The translations under genes and the position numbers were made by a program. The notes beneath the pieces are model-generated. The model had not been told where the DNA came from, made no database searches, and saw only the letters and a list, made by a program, of their open reading frames with translations. A stretch of DNA of 64,000 nucleotides from Pseudarthrobacter enclensis. GTDB taxonomy: Bacteria; Actinomycetota; Actinomycetes; Actinomycetales; Micrococcaceae. This document shows positions 42,599 to 50,995 of the stretch, one piece after another. How positions within the stretch are numbered: the stretch's first letter is position 1; each line of letters starts with the position of its first letter. Location of the stretch: contig NZ_JAUSRE010000003.1 in NCBI RefSeq assembly GCF_030811655.1, positions 62,001 to 126,000 of the forward strand, written 5' to 3'.

Positions 42599-43666
42599 CT
42601 AGAGTCCGAGGCCGATGAGCAGCGGCTCCGGGTGCAGCGAAATGCCGAATTGGCGTTCGACGCCGGCACGCACCTCCCGCGCGACAGCAACCATGTCGGC
42701 GGCGCTGGCTGAGCCGCGGTTGGTAATGGCCAGCGTGTGCTTGGTGGACAGCGATGCCCGGCCGCCGGCGACTCCGTCCTGGTCCAGCCCGAATCCCTTG
42801 CCGAAGCCTGCCTGGTCGATGAGCCACGCTGCCGAAAGCTTCACCAGGCCGTCCTGGCCGGCGGGATAGCGGGGCGCGGTCTCGGGCAGCTTGTCCGCCA
42901 CCTCAGCCGACACGATGGGGTTGGTGAAGAACGATCCCGTGGAATAGGTATCCCGGTCGGAAGAATCCCACACCATTCCCTTGGACGCGCGCAGCCGGAG
43001 CACTTCGCGCCGCACGTCGTTGGCGTAGGCACGTTTGCCCACTTCCACGTTGAGGGCCCGTGCCAGCTCGGCGTAACGGATAGGGGCGCTCATCCGGCCC
43101 AGCGGCAACTGGAATTCCACGGTGAGCACCACGTACCGCGGCGAGCCGTTGACGGTGGCCTGCTTGAGGATGGAGTCCCGGTAGCCGAACTTCAGCTCCG
43201 AGTTGGTGAAGGTCTGCACGGCGTTCCGCTCACGGTCCCACGTGCGGACCGCGGCGATGGTCTGCGAGACTTCCGAGCCGTAGGCACCCACGTTCTGGAC
43301 CGGCGTCGCGCCCGTTGAACCGGGAATGCCGGACAATGCCTCGATACCGGACCAGGCGTGGCGTACCGCGTGCTCCACCAGCTTGTCCCAGTTGTGGCCG
43401 GCCTGCACCACCACGGACACTCCCCCGCACGAGTCTTCGGCGTTGACCGTGAACCCTTCAGACGCGATCCTGATGACGGTCCCGGGGAACCCGTCGTCGG
43501 ACACCAGGAGGTTGGATCCTCCACTGATGATCAGGACCTGTTCCCCGGCGGCATCCGCGGAGCGCACGGCGTCGATGATCTCAGCCTCGGTCCGGGCCTC
43601 GACGAACTTGCCGGCAGGGCCGCCGACGGCGGAGGTGGTCAGGGAGGAGAGCAGCGTGGGAGTCAC
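42599..43666 (-). CDS. murB: UDP-N-acetylmuramate dehydrogenase
   Basis: FAD enzyme reducing UDP-GlcNAc-enolpyruvate in peptidoglycan synthesis. The GTG at 43666 gives 355 aa starting TPTLLSSLTTSAVGGPAG. The FAD loop IISGGSNLLVSDDGFPG, the GSTGATPVQNVGAYGSEV motif and the catalytic serine in YSTGSFFTNPIVS (type I MurB) are intact. No good ribosome-binding site precedes the GTG, so the message may be leaderless or the TTG at 43681 may be used. Confidence 0.95.
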   Translation of the reverse strand: MTPTLLSSLTTSAVGGPAGKFVEARTEAEIIDAVRSADAAGEQVLIISGGSNLLVSDDGFPGTVIRIASEGFTVNAEDSCGGVSVVVQAGHNWDKLVEHAVRHAWSGIEALSGIPGSTGATPVQNVGAYGSEVSQTIAAVRTWDRERNAVQTFTNSELKFGYRDSILKQATVNGSPRYVVLTVEFQLPLGRMSAPIRYAELARALNVEVGKRAYANDVRREVLRLRASKGMVWDSSDRDTYSTGSFFTNPIVSAEVADKLPETAPRYPAGQDGLVKLSAAWLIDQAGFGKGFGLDQDGVAGGRASLSTKHTLAITNRGSASAADMVAVAREVRAGVERQFGISLHPEPLLIGLGL

Positions 43667-43688
43667 CAGTCCACAATACAAGGGAAAG

Positions 43689-44966
43689 CTAACCGGCCTT
43701 CCGGGCCACCGGGGACAGAACGAAGCTCACCGCCAGCATCACCATCACGGCCAGCAGCGAATGCAGGATACCCACGTGTTCGGCCAGCAGGCCCAGCAGC
43801 GGCGGCCCGCAAAGGAAAGCCCCGTAGCCGATGGTGGACACCACCGAGACCCGGGCCGCGGCCTTGGCAGGATCGTCGGCTGCAGCGGACATGCCCACCG
43901 GGAAGCCCAGGGAGGCTCCCAGGCCCCACAACGCGAGCCCCACGTACGCAAGCCACGGCTCCGGCGCAAAGACGAAGACGCCCAGTCCCAGAACGGCCGC
44001 GGCAGCGCACCAGCGCATCACCGGGACCCTGCCGAATCTATCCAGCAGCACCGTCCCGGCAAAGCGCCCTATGGTCATGAAGGTGACAAAGAGTCCGTAA
44101 CCGGCGGCTCCGGCGGCATCGCTCTGCCCGTGGCCGTCCGCCAGGGCAAGGGCCACCCAGTCCCCCGCCGCGCCCTCGGCCAGGGCGAGGCCCAGGACCA
44201 GCACGCCCAGCAGCAGGGTCCGCCGGTCCCGCCACGCCTGGGCGATCTTGCGCTTGTTGTCCAGCGGGGCATCACCGGCAGTGGTTCCCGCAGTGAGCAC
44301 GGGAATGGGCCCCGTGGTGGGGTCCTCGAAGTTGTCCGGGGAGTAGGTCCGCGCCGCTGCCACCGGGGTGGCATCGGCACGGAACCAGGAGGCAGCCGTT
44401 GCTACCGACACCGCAACCACCACGCCCGCGGCCGCCAGGTGCCAGAACACCGGCATGGCGATTGCCGCGGCACCGGCGCCCAGTCCCGCGCCGGCCACGG
44501 TCCCCAGGCTGAACGCGCCATGCAGCCGCGGCATGATATGCCTGCCCACCGCGCGTTCCACTGCTGCGCCCTCCACATTGGACGCCGTGTTCCAGCTTCC
44601 GGTGCCAAGGCCGATGATGGCCAGGCCGGCTGCTGTTGCCACCGGGTTTGCCAGCACGGTTGTGCCAAAACCCGCGGTCAGCAGTCCGACCCCCACCATG
44701 ATGCTGCCGGTGCGGCTGGTCTGCTTGGACCCGAGCCGCAGCACGATCAGTCCGGAGACGGAGACGGAGGCAAAGGACCCCAGCGTCATGCAGAGCAGGA
44801 TGGCGCCCACGGTGCCCGGGGTAAGGCCCAGCGCGTCCCGGATGGCCGGCAGCCGGGATACCCAGGAGGCAAAGGCAAGGCCGCTGGCGCCGTAAGCTAC
44901 CACAACGGCGTTGCGCCACGCCGTGACCTGGGCGGCGGTTGCGGCGGTTCCTGCAGGGGTGGTCAC
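43689..44966 (-). CDS. MFS transporter
   Basis: 425 aa, about 12 membrane helices, GTG start. The central loop (about 200-220) is hydrophilic. Features include FASWVSRLPAIRDALGLTPG, typical of the Arthrobacter family near murB and related to sugar/YfmO-like permeases, and FGRVPVMRWCAAAAVLGLG in the second half. It lies between murB and a MaoC-type gene, with 10 and 22 base gaps. The substrate is unknown. Confidence 0.85.
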   Translation of the reverse strand: MTTPAGTAATAAQVTAWRNAVVVAYGASGLAFASWVSRLPAIRDALGLTPGTVGAILLCMTLGSFASVSVSGLIVLRLGSKQTSRTGSIMVGVGLLTAGFGTTVLANPVATAAGLAIIGLGTGSWNTASNVEGAAVERAVGRHIMPRLHGAFSLGTVAGAGLGAGAAAIAMPVFWHLAAAGVVVAVSVATAASWFRADATPVAAARTYSPDNFEDPTTGPIPVLTAGTTAGDAPLDNKRKIAQAWRDRRTLLLGVLVLGLALAEGAAGDWVALALADGHGQSDAAGAAGYGLFVTFMTIGRFAGTVLLDRFGRVPVMRWCAAAAVLGLGVFVFAPEPWLAYVGLALWGLGASLGFPVGMSAAADDPAKAAARVSVVSTIGYGAFLCGPPLLGLLAEHVGILHSLLAVMVMLAVSFVLSPVARKAG

Positions 44967-44976
44967 AAGGTGCAGC

Positions 44977-45414
44977 TCAGGACAGCTTGACGAGGGCCTG
45001 GGCCTTCATCAGGACTTTTTGCCCGGCGGAGATCACGGTGAGGTCGACGCGGGCGGTGCCGGCGTCGGCGTCGAGCTTTCCGATGGTGCCGCTGACCTCG
45101 ATGGTGGCGCCGGGCTGGCCGGTGCCCGTGGTGTCGGTGACCAGGACGGGCTTGGTGAAGCGGGTCTGGAAATCGACGACGGCGGCGGGGTCGCCTGCCC
45201 AGTCCGTCACCAGCTGCACGGCGGAGCCCATGGTGAACATACCGTGCGCGATCACGCCGGGCAGTTCCACGCTGGTGGCGAAGGCCTCGTTCCAGTGGAT
45301 GGGGTTGAAGTCACCGGAGGCACCGGCGTACTTGACCAGGTCGGTGCGCGTGACTTCGATGGTGCGGATGCCGATTTCCTGGCCGGCGCTGAGTTCGTTG
45401 AAGCTGGGGCTCAT
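44977..45414 (-). CDS. MaoC-type (R)-hydratase/dehydratase (HadB-like)
   Basis: 145 aa hot-dog fold. The hydratase-2 motif YAGASGDFNPIHWNEAF carries catalytic Asp35 and His40, and GVIAHGMFTMG follows. The preceding gene encodes a fold partner lacking the motif, so the two resemble the HadA/HadB subunits of a (3R)-hydroxyacyl-ACP or acyl-CoA dehydratase. The start lies just beyond that gene's stop (2-base gap). Micrococcaceae lack mycolates, so the substrate is probably an ordinary fatty acyl thioester. Confidence 0.88.
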   Translation of the reverse strand: MSPSFNELSAGQEIGIRTIEVTRTDLVKYAGASGDFNPIHWNEAFATSVELPGVIAHGMFTMGSAVQLVTDWAGDPAAVVDFQTRFTKPVLVTDTTGTGQPGATIEVSGTIGKLDADAGTARVDLTVISAGQKVLMKAQALVKLS

Positions 45415-45416
45415 GG

Positions 45417-45878
45417 TTACTGTCCCTCTCCGCGGACCAGGATGGATGACGTGGTGGTGGTGACGGGCTCGCGTGAGTCGCCGGACCCGAGCGCGAAGAT
45501 CTCCGACCGGGTGGTGATCATGGCACCTCCGCCCATGGCCCGGACGCCGTCCACATGGAGCTCGGCAACGAGACGGTCGCCGGCGATGATGGGCCGGTGG
45601 TGGGTGAAGCGCTGGTCTGCGTGGACCACGCGGGAGAAGTCGATCCCGGCGTCGGGATCCTCGATGAGCTGGGCGTCGGCCCGCTGGGCGATGATGATGG
45701 CAAAGGTGGGCGGCGCCACCAGGTCGGTGTGGCCCAGGGCCTTGGCCGCCTCCACATCAAAGTGTGCAGGGTGGGTGGCCTTCACGGCGCGGGCAAACTC
45801 GCGGATTTTTTCGCGGCCAACGTCGTACACCTCTACGGCAGGGTAGCTTCGGCCCTGCAGATCCGGATTGATAGTCAT
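45417..45878 (-). CDS. FAS1-type dehydratase-like protein (HadA-like)
   Basis: 153 aa. The ATG at 45878 is the right start, since the longer frame runs into the next gene. The N-terminal MaoC-like dehydratase domain has GREKIREFARAVKATHPAHF and APPTFAIIIAQRAD. The full catalytic D-x4-H motif is absent, as in the non-catalytic HadA/HadC subunit. It is paired with the catalytic HadB-like gene. Confidence 0.87.
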   Translation of the reverse strand: MTINPDLQGRSYPAVEVYDVGREKIREFARAVKATHPAHFDVEAAKALGHTDLVAPPTFAIIIAQRADAQLIEDPDAGIDFSRVVHADQRFTHHRPIIAGDRLVAELHVDGVRAMGGGAMITTRSEIFALGSGDSREPVTTTTSSILVRGEGQ

Positions 45879-45946
45879 GGATTCCAGCCTATCGCCCGCA
45901 TGTTGGCGGGCAGAAAATAGCCCCGCCGCACCCCTTATGGCGGTGG

Positions 45947-46171
45947 CTACCGGCGAAGGTGCCTGCGGATGGCCTGGCCGCGGACCACGATGCCCACGAC
46001 GTGCAGGACCAGGCCCAGCCCGATCAGCGGCAGGGAGGCCATGGCCAGGCCCTGGTTGCCACCGGTGTTGCCTATGAGGTTGAGGATGATGCCGACGGCA
46101 ATCAGTCCCATGGCGCTGAACACAAGGACTTTGTAACGGGTTGGCGCGGTGGCCCAGAATTCGTTCAGCAC
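45947..46171 (-). CDS. Small DUF3188-type membrane protein
   Basis: 74 aa with two membrane helices (about 14-33 YKVLVFSAMGLIAVGIILNL and 43-62) and a basic RGQAIRRHLRR end. It matches the short actinobacterial DUF3188 pattern. Function unknown. Confidence 0.75.
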   Translation of the reverse strand: MLNEFWATAPTRYKVLVFSAMGLIAVGIILNLIGNTGGNQGLAMASLPLIGLGLVLHVVGIVVRGQAIRRHLRR

Positions 46172-46215
46172 CGTCCAAGTCTACCTGGCCCTTGCCGGGC
46201 GCCCCGGGGCAGCGG

Positions 46216-47157
46216 TCAGAACAGCGCTTCCTGCACGGCGGGCACCTCGGAGGAGAAGCTGCCCAGCACGACGGTCCGGGCAACCAGTTGTGACAGGTTC
46301 ACCACGAACTCGGCGTCCGTGCCGTCCAGCCGTGCCAGTACGTTTGCCCCGCTCACCGCAGCGATGCCAAACCCATGCCGGCCGCCATCCAGGGCATGCG
46401 GGTAGGCGTGGCGTGGCCTGCTGCCGTACAGTGCCTCCGCATGCGCGGGCCGCGTCCATTGCTCCTCCACGGTCTCGAAACCGTCGACGGCGGTGCGGGC
46501 CAGCAGGGAGAGAACGTCGGTGGCGGCACGGGCGTTGACGGCATCCATCTCCTTCTCCGTGAGCGGCTGCAGGAGCGCTTCCGCTTTGGCGGCCGAGCGC
46601 ACCTGCTGGGTCAGGCCGACGTCGGCCGTCACCAGGTCCTCGAGGATCCGCACCACCCGGCCATCCCGGACCCTGGCAACATACCTCGCCACAGCCGCCC
46701 CCTGTTCCGCGAGCCGGGTCCACTTGCGGGGGCCGGACGCCGTACCCACCTTGGTGGCGCCACCGGCGAAGGTGGCCACGTAGAGCCAGTGCTCCTGCAT
46801 CAGGTAGTCCCGCAGGCCTGGCGTGACCCGGCCCCCACGGTGGAAATCGTGCATCAGCCGGGACTCGTCAAGCACAAAGCACCGCTCACACTGCTTTCCC
46901 CGTACAGCGGTAGCAGCGGAGCTGCAGAGCACGTGGCTGCGCGAGCCGGCTGACTGGACCGTGACATGGCCCAGGCACCACCTGCCGGGCTGCACCACTT
47001 CGAAGCCAAGGCGCTGGCCCGGGCTGAGGCCCACCTGGCGGAATTCCCCCTCAGGCGACTGCAGCCGCAAGACCGGGCTGCCGCCGTCGTCCGTTTCTTT
47101 GGAAGGGTCCGCTGCATGCCAAAAGACCCCGTGGACCAGATAGCGGGTATCGGTCAC
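46216..47157 (-). CDS. DUF2797 family protein
   Basis: 313 aa. The central LYVATFAGGATKVGTASGP and RKWTRLAEQGAA segment is the hallmark of DUF2797 and resembles a GIY-YIG-like core. Near residue 90 a Cys pair (GKQCERCFVLDESR) may form part of a metal site. No membrane segment or signal. Function not known. Confidence 0.75.
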   Translation of the reverse strand: MTDTRYLVHGVFWHAADPSKETDDGGSPVLRLQSPEGEFRQVGLSPGQRLGFEVVQPGRWCLGHVTVQSAGSRSHVLCSSAATAVRGKQCERCFVLDESRLMHDFHRGGRVTPGLRDYLMQEHWLYVATFAGGATKVGTASGPRKWTRLAEQGAAVARYVARVRDGRVVRILEDLVTADVGLTQQVRSAAKAEALLQPLTEKEMDAVNARAATDVLSLLARTAVDGFETVEEQWTRPAHAEALYGSRPRHAYPHALDGGRHGFGIAAVSGANVLARLDGTDAEFVVNLSQLVARTVVLGSFSSEVPAVQEALF

Positions 47158-47184
47158 GGGGGCTCCTGAAGTGGCGGTTTGGCG

Positions 47185-48048
47185 CTACAGCGCGGGCTGC
47201 ACCCCAAAGGCTACCGCGAGCTTCATGATCTTCTCGGCGCGGCCCAGGCGGGGCAGGTCTGAGCCGTCACGGATGACGCGGCCGTTGGCTTCGAAATCGT
47301 TCATGAAGTCGGTGGCCCAGGCGACGTCCGACGGCGTGGGGCTGATGACCTCGTTGATGACCGGGGTCTGGTCGATGGCCAGGCAGAGCTTGCCGGTCAT
47401 GCCCATCATCACCGTAATGCCGGTCTGTTCGCGCAGGATGGGGTGGTTGGTGCCCACCGTGGGGCCGTCGATGGGGCCGGGCAGGTTGCCGACGCGGCTG
47501 GCGACCACGAGCTTGGCGCGGGGGTAGGCCATGGCCTCCGGGGTGGCTGCCATGCCGGTGTCGCGGCGGAAGTCGCCCGAGCCGAACGCCAGGCGGAACG
47601 CGCCCTGGGCTTTGGCGATGTGGTTCGCTTCCTCGATGCCGAGGGCGGATTCCACCAGCGGAATGACGGGCGTCTTGCCGTCCATGCGGTGGTAGCTCTC
47701 GGTCACCTGGTCAGCCGACTCGGTCTTGGCCAGCATGACGCCCAACAGCCCGGGCGTGCCGCGCAGGCCGGCGAGGTCGTCCGCCCAGAACGGGCTGGTG
47801 GCGTCGTTGATCCGGACCCAGGCCTTGCCGCCGGCGGTCAGCCAGTCGATGACGTTGTTGCGGGCCTGGTCCTTCTGCGAGGGGTCCACTGCGTCTTCGA
47901 TATCCAGGATGATCGAGTCGGCGCGGGACACGGCCGACTGGTCAAAGAGCTCGGGCTTCATGGCATTGACCAGCAGCCAGGAACGGGCGATCTCGGCGGG
48001 GATATTCCGTTCCGGCCTAACGGTTTCGGCGGCGATGGTAGACGTCAT
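47185..48048 (-). CDS. HpcH/HpaI aldolase / CitE-like lyase
   Basis: 287 aa TIM-barrel. The metal/substrate motif ILDIEDAV (Asp49, Glu51, Asp52), the conserved PLVESALGIEEANHIA and the phosphate-contacting GSGDFRRDTG region place it in the citrate-lyase-beta/malyl-CoA lyase-like family. No citrate lyase alpha or gamma subunit is nearby, so it is a stand-alone CitE-like protein, possibly acting on malyl- or citramalyl-CoA. Confidence 0.88.
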   Translation of the reverse strand: MTSTIAAETVRPERNIPAEIARSWLLVNAMKPELFDQSAVSRADSIILDIEDAVDPSQKDQARNNVIDWLTAGGKAWVRINDATSPFWADDLAGLRGTPGLLGVMLAKTESADQVTESYHRMDGKTPVIPLVESALGIEEANHIAKAQGAFRLAFGSGDFRRDTGMAATPEAMAYPRAKLVVASRVGNLPGPIDGPTVGTNHPILREQTGITVMMGMTGKLCLAIDQTPVINEVISPTPSDVAWATDFMNDFEANGRVIRDGSDLPRLGRAEKIMKLAVAFGVQPAL

Positions 48049-48154
48049 GCCTTCTACAGTATCCGCCCCGCCAGTGGCACGGCGAAGAAAACGGCCCGCT
48101 TGTGAGGATCAATACGAACTAAACGGGTTGTGACCGGCTTGGCGGGGAAAGCAG

Positions 48155-48202
48155 CTGGCAGTAGTTGCCGTTTTGGAGCTTCAAAACGGCAACTACTGCC
48201 AG
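48155..48202. repeat. Perfect 21-bp inverted repeat (48-nt hairpin) downstream of the aldo/keto reductase gene
   Basis: The left arm CTGGCAGTAGTTGCCGTTTTG (48155-48175) is exactly mirrored by 48182-48202 with a 6-base GAGCTT loop. On the minus strand it begins 12 bases after the aldo/keto reductase stop, so it may terminate that message. The length and perfection are like a dispersed extragenic palindrome. Confidence 0.9.
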
Positions 48203-48213
48203 CCAGTTGGCGC

Positions 48214-49155
48214 TTACGGGATGTTGCTTCCGCGCGCCGTGACCCAGAGTTCGTACCAGTGGGCACGGGTCATGGCCCGGGCCACCCGTTCAGCGTCGCG
48301 GCACGCACCGATCCGGTCCGGATTGGCCGTGCCGATGACCGGCGCGATCCCCGCCGGATGCTTCATCAGCCACCCCAACAGGATGGCCTCGCCGGAGGTG
48401 CCGTACTCCCCCGCAAGATCGGCCACCAGTTCCGCGGTGGCCGCTTCCGCGGACGTGGGACTCTCCGGCTCGGCACCGGTGTAGATGCCCTTGGCCAGTG
48501 ATCCGTAGGCCTGCAGGGTGATGCCGTTGCGGGTGCAGTACTCCAGCGTGCCATGGGGGAAGCTGTAGTCCAGGTGTTCCGCGTGGTTGACCAGGACCTG
48601 GCTTTCCAGCCACGCACGCTTGAGCAGGCTCATCTCCAGCTGGTTGGCCACCACCGGCGTCTCCAGCCGGTCCTGCAGCGCTTCGATCTGCGCGGCGGAC
48701 ATGTTGGAGACGCCCAGTTGGCGTACCTTGCCTTCAGCCATGAGCTGCCCGACGGCGGAAGCCACCTCCGCCGGATCCGCCAGGGGGTCCGGGCGGTGCA
48801 GCAGGAGGATGTCCACGTAGTCCGTTTGCAGCCGTTTGAGGCTGCCGTCGACCCGCTCCAGGATGGCCTCCCGGCTGAGGTCATAGTGGGTCTTCAGGCC
48901 GCGCTCGTTCAGCCGGATGCCGCACTTGGTCTGCAGCCGGATCCGCTCACGCAGGCCCGGAGTGGCAGCCAGCACCTCGCCGAACACCGCCTCGGCCTTG
49001 CCGCTGCGGTAGATGTCCGCGTGGTCGAACAAGGTGATGCCGGCATCCAGCGCGGCCTGCACGGCGGCGGCGGCCTGGTCCACATGGGCAGCATTATGCG
49101 GCTCATCGGACCAGCTGCCGCCCAGGCCCATGCAGCCGTAAATAACTTCCTGCAT
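48214..49155 (-). CDS. Aldo/keto reductase
   Basis: 313 aa (ATG at 49155; the frame extending to 49251 overlaps the neighbouring gene). NADPH-dependent oxidoreductase barrel. The catalytic tetrad is Asp44, Tyr49, Lys77 and His120 (LFDHADIYR, TKCGIR, LLLHRPDPLAD), with the VRQLGVSNMSAAQIEAL substrate loop. Closest in style to the YdhF/Tas group. The substrate is unknown. It follows the alpha-glucosidase gene by 31 bases, so it may be cotranscribed. Confidence 0.92.
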   Translation of the reverse strand: MQEVIYGCMGLGGSWSDEPHNAAHVDQAAAAVQAALDAGITLFDHADIYRSGKAEAVFGEVLAATPGLRERIRLQTKCGIRLNERGLKTHYDLSREAILERVDGSLKRLQTDYVDILLLHRPDPLADPAEVASAVGQLMAEGKVRQLGVSNMSAAQIEALQDRLETPVVANQLEMSLLKRAWLESQVLVNHAEHLDYSFPHGTLEYCTRNGITLQAYGSLAKGIYTGAEPESPTSAEAATAELVADLAGEYGTSGEAILLGWLMKHPAGIAPVIGTANPDRIGACRDAERVARAMTRAHWYELWVTARGSNIP

Positions 49156-49186
49156 CAGGACGCCCCGCCCGGCTGTGCCCCCGCCA

Positions 49187-50899
49187 TCAGCGCAGCCATG
49201 CGGTGGTGTTGGCCGGCAGCTTGCCGTCTTCCAGCGGCGCGCTGCTGACAAGGACTTCCCCGGCAGGGAGATCGACGGCGGCGTTCCCGAAGTTGGTCAC
49301 GGACTGCCAGCCGTTGGGGCGCTTGAAGTGCAGGACATCCGGGTTGTCGTTCCCGACCCACTCCAGCTCTTCACCGGTGAGCAGTTCGCGGCGCAGCTTC
49401 AGTGCCTTGCGGTACAGCTCCAGGGTGGAACCTTCGGTTCCGTCCTGCGCCTCGACGGCGTACTTGCTGAACCAGTCTGGCTGCGGCAGGTGGGATCCGC
49501 CGTCGCCGAAGCCGAAGGAAGTGCCTTCAACCTTCCACGGCAGCGGCACGCGGCAGCCGTCACGGCCGATCTCCACGCCCTTGTTGCGGAAGTAGGACGG
49601 GTCCTGGCGCTCGGATTCTGGAATGTCGGCCACTTCCTGCAGGCCCAGTTCCTCGCCTTGGTACAGGTAGGCGGATCCAGGGACGGCGAGCATCAGCAGC
49701 GTTGCGGCACGGGCGCGGCGTTCGCCGAGCTCAACGTCCAACTGGTCCTTGGGGCCACCGGCGAGCAGCCAGTCCTTGCCGTCCTGGCCCTTGGCACCGG
49801 CCTTTGCCTTGGCAACCTGCGGCAGGCCGTAGCGGGTGGCGTGCCGGACGACGTCGTGGTTTGAGAACACCCACGTGGAGGAGGCACCGGTGGCAGCGGC
49901 CTCGGCAAGGTTGCGGGTGATGATCTCCTTGTACTCGGCGGCGTCGAAATCGGCCTGCAGCAGGTCAAAGTTGAACGCCTGGCCCAGGCCCTGCGGGCTG
50001 GCGTAGCGGGCACGCCGGGTGGCGTGGACCCAAGCCTCCGCCACCGCGGTGCGCGGCGGGTTGTACTCGTTGAACACCTCACGCCATTCGGCGTAGATCT
50101 CGTGGACTTCGTCCCGGTCCCAGAACGGGTGCGAGCCGTCGTCGAATCCGTCCACGCCGGTGTTGGCGGCACTAAGTTCCAGCTTGGACAGCAGCGGCTC
50201 GGTGAGGTCCTTGGTGAGGGCGTGGGCCACGTCAACGCGGAAGCCATCCACGCCGCGGTCAGACCAGAAGCGCAGGGTCTTCAGGAAGTCCTCGCGGATT
50301 TCGCGGTTGGACCAGTTCAGGTCCGGCTGCTCCTTGGCGAAGATGTGCATGTACCACTGACCCGGGGTGCCATCCGGCTCGGTGATGCGCTCCCACGCCG
50401 GGCCGCCGAATACGGAGTCCCAATCCGACGGCGGGAACTCGCCGTTGGGACCCTTGCCGTCGCGGAAGATGTAGCGGTCGCGCTCAGGCGAGCCCTTGGG
50501 GGAAGCCAGGGCCTCCTGGAACCACTTGTGCCGGTTTGAGGAGTGGTTGGGGACAATGTCGGCAATGAGCTTGATGCCGGCGTCGTGCAGGGCCTTGGCC
50601 ATCTCGTCGAAGTCCGCCAGCGTGCCCAGCTTGGGGTCCACGTCGCGGTAGTCGTCCACGTCGTAGCCGCCGTCGGCAAGCGCGGAAGGGTAGAACGGGC
50701 TGAGCCACACGGCGTCTATGCCCAGCGTCTTCAGGTAGGGGACCTTGGCGGTGATGCCCTTAAGGTCGCCGATGCCGTCGCCGTTGGAGTCCGCGAAACT
50801 GCGGGGATAGATCTGGTAGACGGAGGCCTGGCGCCACCAGTTGGGGTCGGCCAGGCGGTCGGAATCGGACAGGGTTGCCAGCGTGGCGGTGGTGGACAA
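49187..50899 (-). CDS. GH13 alpha-glucosidase
   Basis: 570 aa cytosolic (no signal) enzyme that releases glucose from maltose, isomaltose or related oligosaccharides. GH13 conserved regions: DIVPNHSS, GFRVDVAH (nucleophile Asp223), AVAEAW (acid/base Glu288) and FSNHDVVR (His348/Asp349), with QIYPRSFADSNGDGIGDLKG near the N-terminus. TTG start with AGGG 7 bases ahead. Divergent from a ROK regulator, which probably controls it in response to sugar. Confidence 0.94.
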   Translation of the reverse strand: MSTTATLATLSDSDRLADPNWWRQASVYQIYPRSFADSNGDGIGDLKGITAKVPYLKTLGIDAVWLSPFYPSALADGGYDVDDYRDVDPKLGTLADFDEMAKALHDAGIKLIADIVPNHSSNRHKWFQEALASPKGSPERDRYIFRDGKGPNGEFPPSDWDSVFGGPAWERITEPDGTPGQWYMHIFAKEQPDLNWSNREIREDFLKTLRFWSDRGVDGFRVDVAHALTKDLTEPLLSKLELSAANTGVDGFDDGSHPFWDRDEVHEIYAEWREVFNEYNPPRTAVAEAWVHATRRARYASPQGLGQAFNFDLLQADFDAAEYKEIITRNLAEAAATGASSTWVFSNHDVVRHATRYGLPQVAKAKAGAKGQDGKDWLLAGGPKDQLDVELGERRARAATLLMLAVPGSAYLYQGEELGLQEVADIPESERQDPSYFRNKGVEIGRDGCRVPLPWKVEGTSFGFGDGGSHLPQPDWFSKYAVEAQDGTEGSTLELYRKALKLRRELLTGEELEWVGNDNPDVLHFKRPNGWQSVTNFGNAAVDLPAGEVLVSSAPLEDGKLPANTTAWLR

Positions 50900-50995
50900 G
50901 GACTGACCCTTTTCTTCAGTGTGGTTATATTTATATTGAGTCTAAATTTACTTCCCCAAGTATTATCTGGTGATTCGTCCAGGAAGGTCAACAGC
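50900..50995. promoter_or_regulatory. AT-rich divergent control region between alpha-glucosidase and ROK genes
   Basis: The 96 bases hold GTGGTTATATTTATATTGAG and TCTAAATTTACTTCCCC, by far the most AT-rich stretch around here. On the minus strand TTGGGG, 18 bases, TATAAA make a fair promoter for the glucosidase. The TTAGACTCAATATAAA part would lie under RNA polymerase, a natural spot for the ROK repressor. No clean palindrome is visible. Confidence 0.45.
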
